Below, one piece after another: positions 5,611-7,721 of a stretch of 7,721 bases of DNA (positions are counted from its first letter, which is position 1; each line of letters begins with the position of its first letter). The notes under the pieces were generated by a model. It was not told the DNA's origin and made no database searches. It saw only the letters and a list, made by a program, of their open reading frames with translations. This stretch comes from Actinomycetes bacterium (GTDB taxonomy: Bacteria > Actinomycetota > Acidimicrobiia > Acidimicrobiales > Microtrichaceae), in NCBI GenBank assembly GCA_023427825.1, contig JAEZAI010000011.1, positions 1-7,721 of the forward strand. Reading direction: 5' to 3'. Position numbers and translations under genes: made by a program.

Positions 5611-5726
5611 GCTGCGCCCGTGTGGGAGGGCCGCGTTGAGCTGCGCCGGTGTGGGAGTGCAGCGATGAGCTGCGCCCGTGTGGGAGGGCAGCGATGAGCT
5701 GCGCCCGTGTGGGAGTGCAGCGTTGA
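5601..5726 (+). repeat. 29-bp tandem repeat array (4.3 units) carrying overlapping mini reading frames
   Basis: Units run 5601-5629, 5630-5658, 5659-5687 and 5688-5716, plus a 10-base partial (5717-5726). The unit starts GCAGCGATGAGCTGCGCCCG and ends TGTGGGAGG or TGTGGGAGT. Units 1 and 3 are identical; unit 4 differs from them only at its last base; unit 2 has three further changes. Each unit holds a Shine-Dalgarno-like GGGAG(G) 6-7 bases before the ATG or TTG of the next unit. Because 29 = 33 - 4, the units encode four back-to-back 10-codon frames: MSCARVGGPR (5607-5639), a TTG-started MSCAGVGVQR (5636-5668), MSCARVGGQR (5665-5697) and MSCARVGVQR (5694-5726). Each stop overlaps the next start as TTGA or ATGA. 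The first overlaps the helicase stop and the last overlaps the acyl-CoA synthetase TTG. Each unit can also form an imperfect hairpin, GCTGC with GCAGC, across the ribosome-binding region. Whether the peptides are made is unknown. Confidence 0.9.
5711..5725 (+). promoter_or_regulatory. Ribosome binding site that decides the TTG start of the acyl-CoA synthetase
   Basis: GGGAG (5711-5715) lies 7 bases before TTG 5723-5725. An alternative GTG at 5729 would be 13 bases away, and an upstream in-frame GTG at 5678 would translate the repeat array itself. The same GGGAG-to-start geometry recurs in every repeat unit, and AGAAGG (5594-5599) sits 7 bases before the first mini-frame ATG at 5607. Confidence 0.6.
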
Positions 5727-7324
5727 CGGTGCGGTTCCTGAAGCGGGCCGACCTCGCGCTCCGCCACCACGTCACGCTCGCGGATGTGGCCGACCGGTGG
5801 GTGGAGCTGCACGGCGACCGCCTGATGGTCACCGAGGAGGGGGTCACGCCGCCGCAGCCGGTGCGCGGGGGAGCGGCCCGGGGTCGTGTCGCCGGCAACG
5901 TCCGGCAGCTCACCTACGGCCAGGCCGCCGACCTCGTGGCGAGATGGTCCGCGGTGATCACGGCCAGGTCCGGTCCGGGCCAGCCGGTGGTGATCGCCAC
6001 GCCCAACGGGATCGACCAGTTCCTGCTGTGCCTCGCCGCGGCTCGCGCCGGTCGGGTGCCCGCGCCGGTGAACCCGCAGATGCGCCCGGCCGAGGTCGAC
6101 CACGTGATCGCCGACAGCGGGGCGTCGCTCGTGATCCGAGGCGCCACCGATATGACGTCCGGTCCGGGGTCGCGCTCCACGCCCAAGCCACCGGCCCGAC
6201 CCGATCCCGACGACGTGGCGGCGCTCTTCTACACGTCGGGCACCACCGGCCGGCCGAAGGGCGCCGAGCTCACCCACCGTGCGCTGCTCGGCGGGCTGGC
6301 GCCCATGGCCGCCTTCCCGTCGTGGCTCCGCAACGACGAGTTGGTCCTGAGCCTGCCGGTCGCCCACATCATGGGGTTCGTCTCGGTCCTCGGACCCACG
6401 CTCGCCGGCGTGCCCATGTACTTCCTGCGCCAGTTCCAGGCCGACCGGGTGCTGGACGTCATCGAGGAGCGCCGCTCGTCGGCCTTCATGGGCGTGCCCG
6501 CCACGTACCGCCTGCTCGACCAGGCCGGCGCCGAGTACCGCGACCTGACGTGCGTGCGTCTGTGGATGACGGGCGCCGACGTCATGCCCGCGCCGCTGGC
6601 GCGGCGGTTCAAGTCGTTCGGGGCGTCGTTCACGCTGCCGTTCGTCGGGCCGGTCGGCGAGGCCGCGTTCTTCGAGGGCTACGGCATGGTCGAGACCGGC
6701 GGCGGGGTGGTGGCCAAGGTCTCGCCGCCCATGCTGCCGGTGGGTCTGGGCGACTCGCTCGGTCTCACGCTCCCTGGCTGGAAGGTGCGGGTGGCGGACC
6801 ACCACGACCGGCCGGTCCCGTCCGGTTCGGTGGGTGAGCTGCAGATCAAGGGCCCGGGCGTGCTGCGCGGCTACCACGGCGATGCCGCGGCGTCGTCGCA
6901 CGCGATCACCGAGGACGGCTGGCTGCGCACGGGCGACCTGGTCCGCAGCGGTCCGTTCGGGTTGATGTCGTTCCAGGGCCGGTCCAAGAACGTGATCAAG
7001 TCGGGCGGCTACTCGGTGTACGCGATCGAGGTCGAGGCGGACCTGGAGGAGCACCCCGACGTGCTCGAGGCCGGCGTCGTGGGCCTGGACGACCCCAAGC
7101 TGGGGCAGGTGCCGGTCGCGGTGGTCCGACTTCGGGAGGGCGCCGAGCTCACGCCCGAGAAGCTCGTCGCGTGGTCGCGGGGTCGCATGGCCCGCTACAA
7201 GGCGCCGCGCCAGGTCGTGTTCGTGGACGACCTGCCCCGCACGGGGACCCGCAAGCTCCGGCGCGACCAGCTGGTGTCGCTGTTCGACGCGGGCCCGGCG
7301 GCGCCCGCGGCCGAGGAGGCGTGA
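5723..7324 (+). CDS. AMP-dependent acyl-CoA synthetase (ANL superfamily, FadD-like)
   Basis: A 533-residue enzyme that activates a carboxylic acid, probably a fatty acid, with ATP to an acyl-adenylate and then a CoA thioester in the cytoplasm. Motifs: phosphate loop A3 YTSGTTGRPKGAELTH (170-185); ALPVAH-type LPVAHIMGF (211-219); A5 EGYGMVETGG (318-327), containing the adenylate-binding Tyr and Glu; A7 GWLRTGD (399-405) with the ribose-binding Asp405; hinge and A8 GRSKNVIKSGGYSVYAIEVE (419-438); and A10 Lys511 in PRTGTRKLRRDQL. In A10 the usual TGK is TRK, so the Gly before the Lys is replaced by Arg, while the catalytic Lys is kept. The N-terminal region around 34-65 is unusually Gly/Arg-rich. 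Chain length and substrate cannot be read from sequence. The TTG start is supported by GGGAG 7 bases upstream and by the end of the repeat array. A thioesterase-like gene follows directly, pointing to one acyl-CoA operon. Confidence 0.92.
   Translation: MTVRFLKRADLALRHHVTLADVADRWVELHGDRLMVTEEGVTPPQPVRGGAARGRVAGNVRQLTYGQAADLVARWSAVITARSGPGQPVVIATPNGIDQFLLCLAAARAGRVPAPVNPQMRPAEVDHVIADSGASLVIRGATDMTSGPGSRSTPKPPARPDPDDVAALFYTSGTTGRPKGAELTHRALLGGLAPMAAFPSWLRNDELVLSLPVAHIMGFVSVLGPTLAGVPMYFLRQFQADRVLDVIEERRSSAFMGVPATYRLLDQAGAEYRDLTCVRLWMTGADVMPAPLARRFKSFGASFTLPFVGPVGEAAFFEGYGMVETGGGVVAKVSPPMLPVGLGDSLGLTLPGWKVRVADHHDRPVPSGSVGELQIKGPGVLRGYHGDAAASSHAITEDGWLRTGDLVRSGPFGLMSFQGRSKNVIKSGGYSVYAIEVEADLEEHPDVLEAGVVGLDDPKLGQVPVAVVRLREGAELTPEKLVAWSRGRMARYKAPRQVVFVDDLPRTGTRKLRRDQLVSLFDAGPAAPAAEEA
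7313..7319 (+). promoter_or_regulatory. Ribosome binding site GAGGAGG of the thioesterase gene
   Basis: GAGGAGG, inside the last codons of the acyl-CoA synthetase gene, is 7 bases before GTG 7327 but only 1 base before GTG 7321. This favours GTG 7327 as the start. GTG 7321 would give a 4-base GTGA overlap with the upstream stop, so either start couples the two genes closely. Confidence 0.55.
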
Positions 7325-7326
7325 GC

Positions 7327-7721
7327 GTGGCCGCCGACGTGCCTGCTGCGACCGCGGCGTCGTTGTTCGTCCCGCACGGCGACACCGGCGACGCGTGGCT
7401 GCCCACCGACCTGTCCCGCGGTCCGTGGGATCCGCGTGCGTGCCACGGCGGTGCGCCCGCCGCGCTCATCGCACGCGAGCTCGAGCGTTGCCCGCTGCCG
7501 ACCACGCGCGACGGCGACGACCCGGTCCCCATGCGGCTGGCCAGGATCACCATCGAGCTCGTCCGACCGGTGCCGGTGGGGCCGCTCCGGCTGTCGGCCG
7601 AGGTGGTCCGTCCGGGCCGCAAGGTCAGCCTGGTCGAGGCGACCGTGACCTCGGTCGACGACGACGTGGTGGTGGCCATGGCCCGAGCGCTGCGCATCCG
7701 GGAGTCCGAGGTCGCCTTCCA
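7327..7721 (+). CDS. Thioesterase-superfamily (hotdog, TesB-like) protein, N-terminal part
   Basis: An open frame of about 131 codons that runs off the right edge. The translation has ACHGGAPAALIARELER (about 38-54), RLARITIELVRPVPVGPL (about 70-87), then AEVVRPGRKVSLVEATV and VVVAMARALRIRESE. This is the N-terminal hotdog domain of the acyl-CoA thioesterase-like family with double hotdog folds (4HBT_3/TesB type): the HGG turn ahead of the central helix, then the long strands with VRPGR and the final ARALRIR strand. Such proteins hydrolyse acyl-CoA thioesters or bind them; the catalytic residues usually lie in the missing C-terminal half. It starts two bases after the acyl-CoA synthetase stop (or overlaps it by 4 if GTG 7321 is used), so the two are very probably co-translated. 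A role opposing or trimming the ligase's product pool is inference. Confidence 0.8.
   Translation, partial: MAADVPAATAASLFVPHGDTGDAWLPTDLSRGPWDPRACHGGAPAALIARELERCPLPTTRDGDDPVPMRLARITIELVRPVPVGPLRLSAEVVRPGRKVSLVEATVTSVDDDVVVAMARALRIRESEVAF

Noticed and set aside
5678..5722. A 15-residue N-terminal extension of the acyl-CoA synthetase from GTG 5678
   Set aside because: It only translates the repeat array; the TTG at 5723 has a well-spaced GGGAG and similarity begins just after it.
5601..5726. A CRISPR array, because of the 29-bp repeat length
   Set aside because: The units are directly adjacent with no spacers between them.
2131..5913. A 1260-codon open frame on the minus strand across the whole helicase gene
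   Set aside because: It is antisense to a gene with every SF1 helicase motif. Its translation is low-complexity Val/Leu/Asp/Arg text, as expected from reading GC-rich coding DNA backwards.
5177..7054. A 625-codon minus-strand open frame over the acyl-CoA synthetase
   Set aside because: Arg/Pro/His-rich shadow translation with no domain; the plus-strand frame has full ANL-superfamily motifs.

Overview
The window is high-GC DNA with GTG and TTG starts and dense gene packing. It carries an F420-type luciferase-like oxidoreductase and a PcrA/UvrD1-type helicase with a C-terminal Tudor-like tail. Several genes begin 6-8 bases after a TANNNT -10 box, as expected for leaderless transcripts. Together this points to an actinobacterium, plausibly of the Acidimicrobiia; the class is a guess from style, not a measured placement.

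Layout: (1) 2-181, the tail of an NlpC/P60 cell-wall hydrolase (+). (2) A strong hairpin separates it from a convergent F420-dependent LLM-class oxidoreductase (270-1214, -). (3) A 117-bp divergent promoter region leads to a dienelactone hydrolase family enzyme (1332-2144, +). (4) After 154 bp with a short direct repeat and a -10 box comes a PcrA/UvrD superfamily-1 helicase (2299-5610, +). It is interrupted at motif III by a 362-residue in-frame intein (3055-4140). (5) A 29-bp tandem repeat array (5601-5726) bridges the helicase stop to the start of an acyl-CoA synthetase (5723-7324, +). (6) A thioesterase-superfamily protein follows at once and runs off the window (7327-7721, +).

Two things stand out. 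First, the helicase intein has intact splicing termini (Cys1; His-Asn; Ser+1). Its inserted domain does not show LAGLIDADG or HNH motifs. The order of predicted strands and helices, and the YRIGRT...R...E pattern, look instead like a GIY-YIG nuclease, which is unusual in an intein. Second, the 29-bp repeats turn the junction between helicase and ligase into a ladder of four consecutive 10-codon reading frames. Each overlaps the next start by ATGA or TTGA and each start has its own Shine-Dalgarno-like sequence, so ribosomes could in principle step from the helicase stop to the ligase start by repeated termination and reinitiation.

Functionally, the helicase (DNA repair), the acyl-CoA ligase and the thioesterase (fatty-acid activation and hydrolysis) appear to share a transcript without being obviously related. 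The LLM oxidoreductase and dienelactone hydrolase are divergent metabolic enzymes of unknown substrate.
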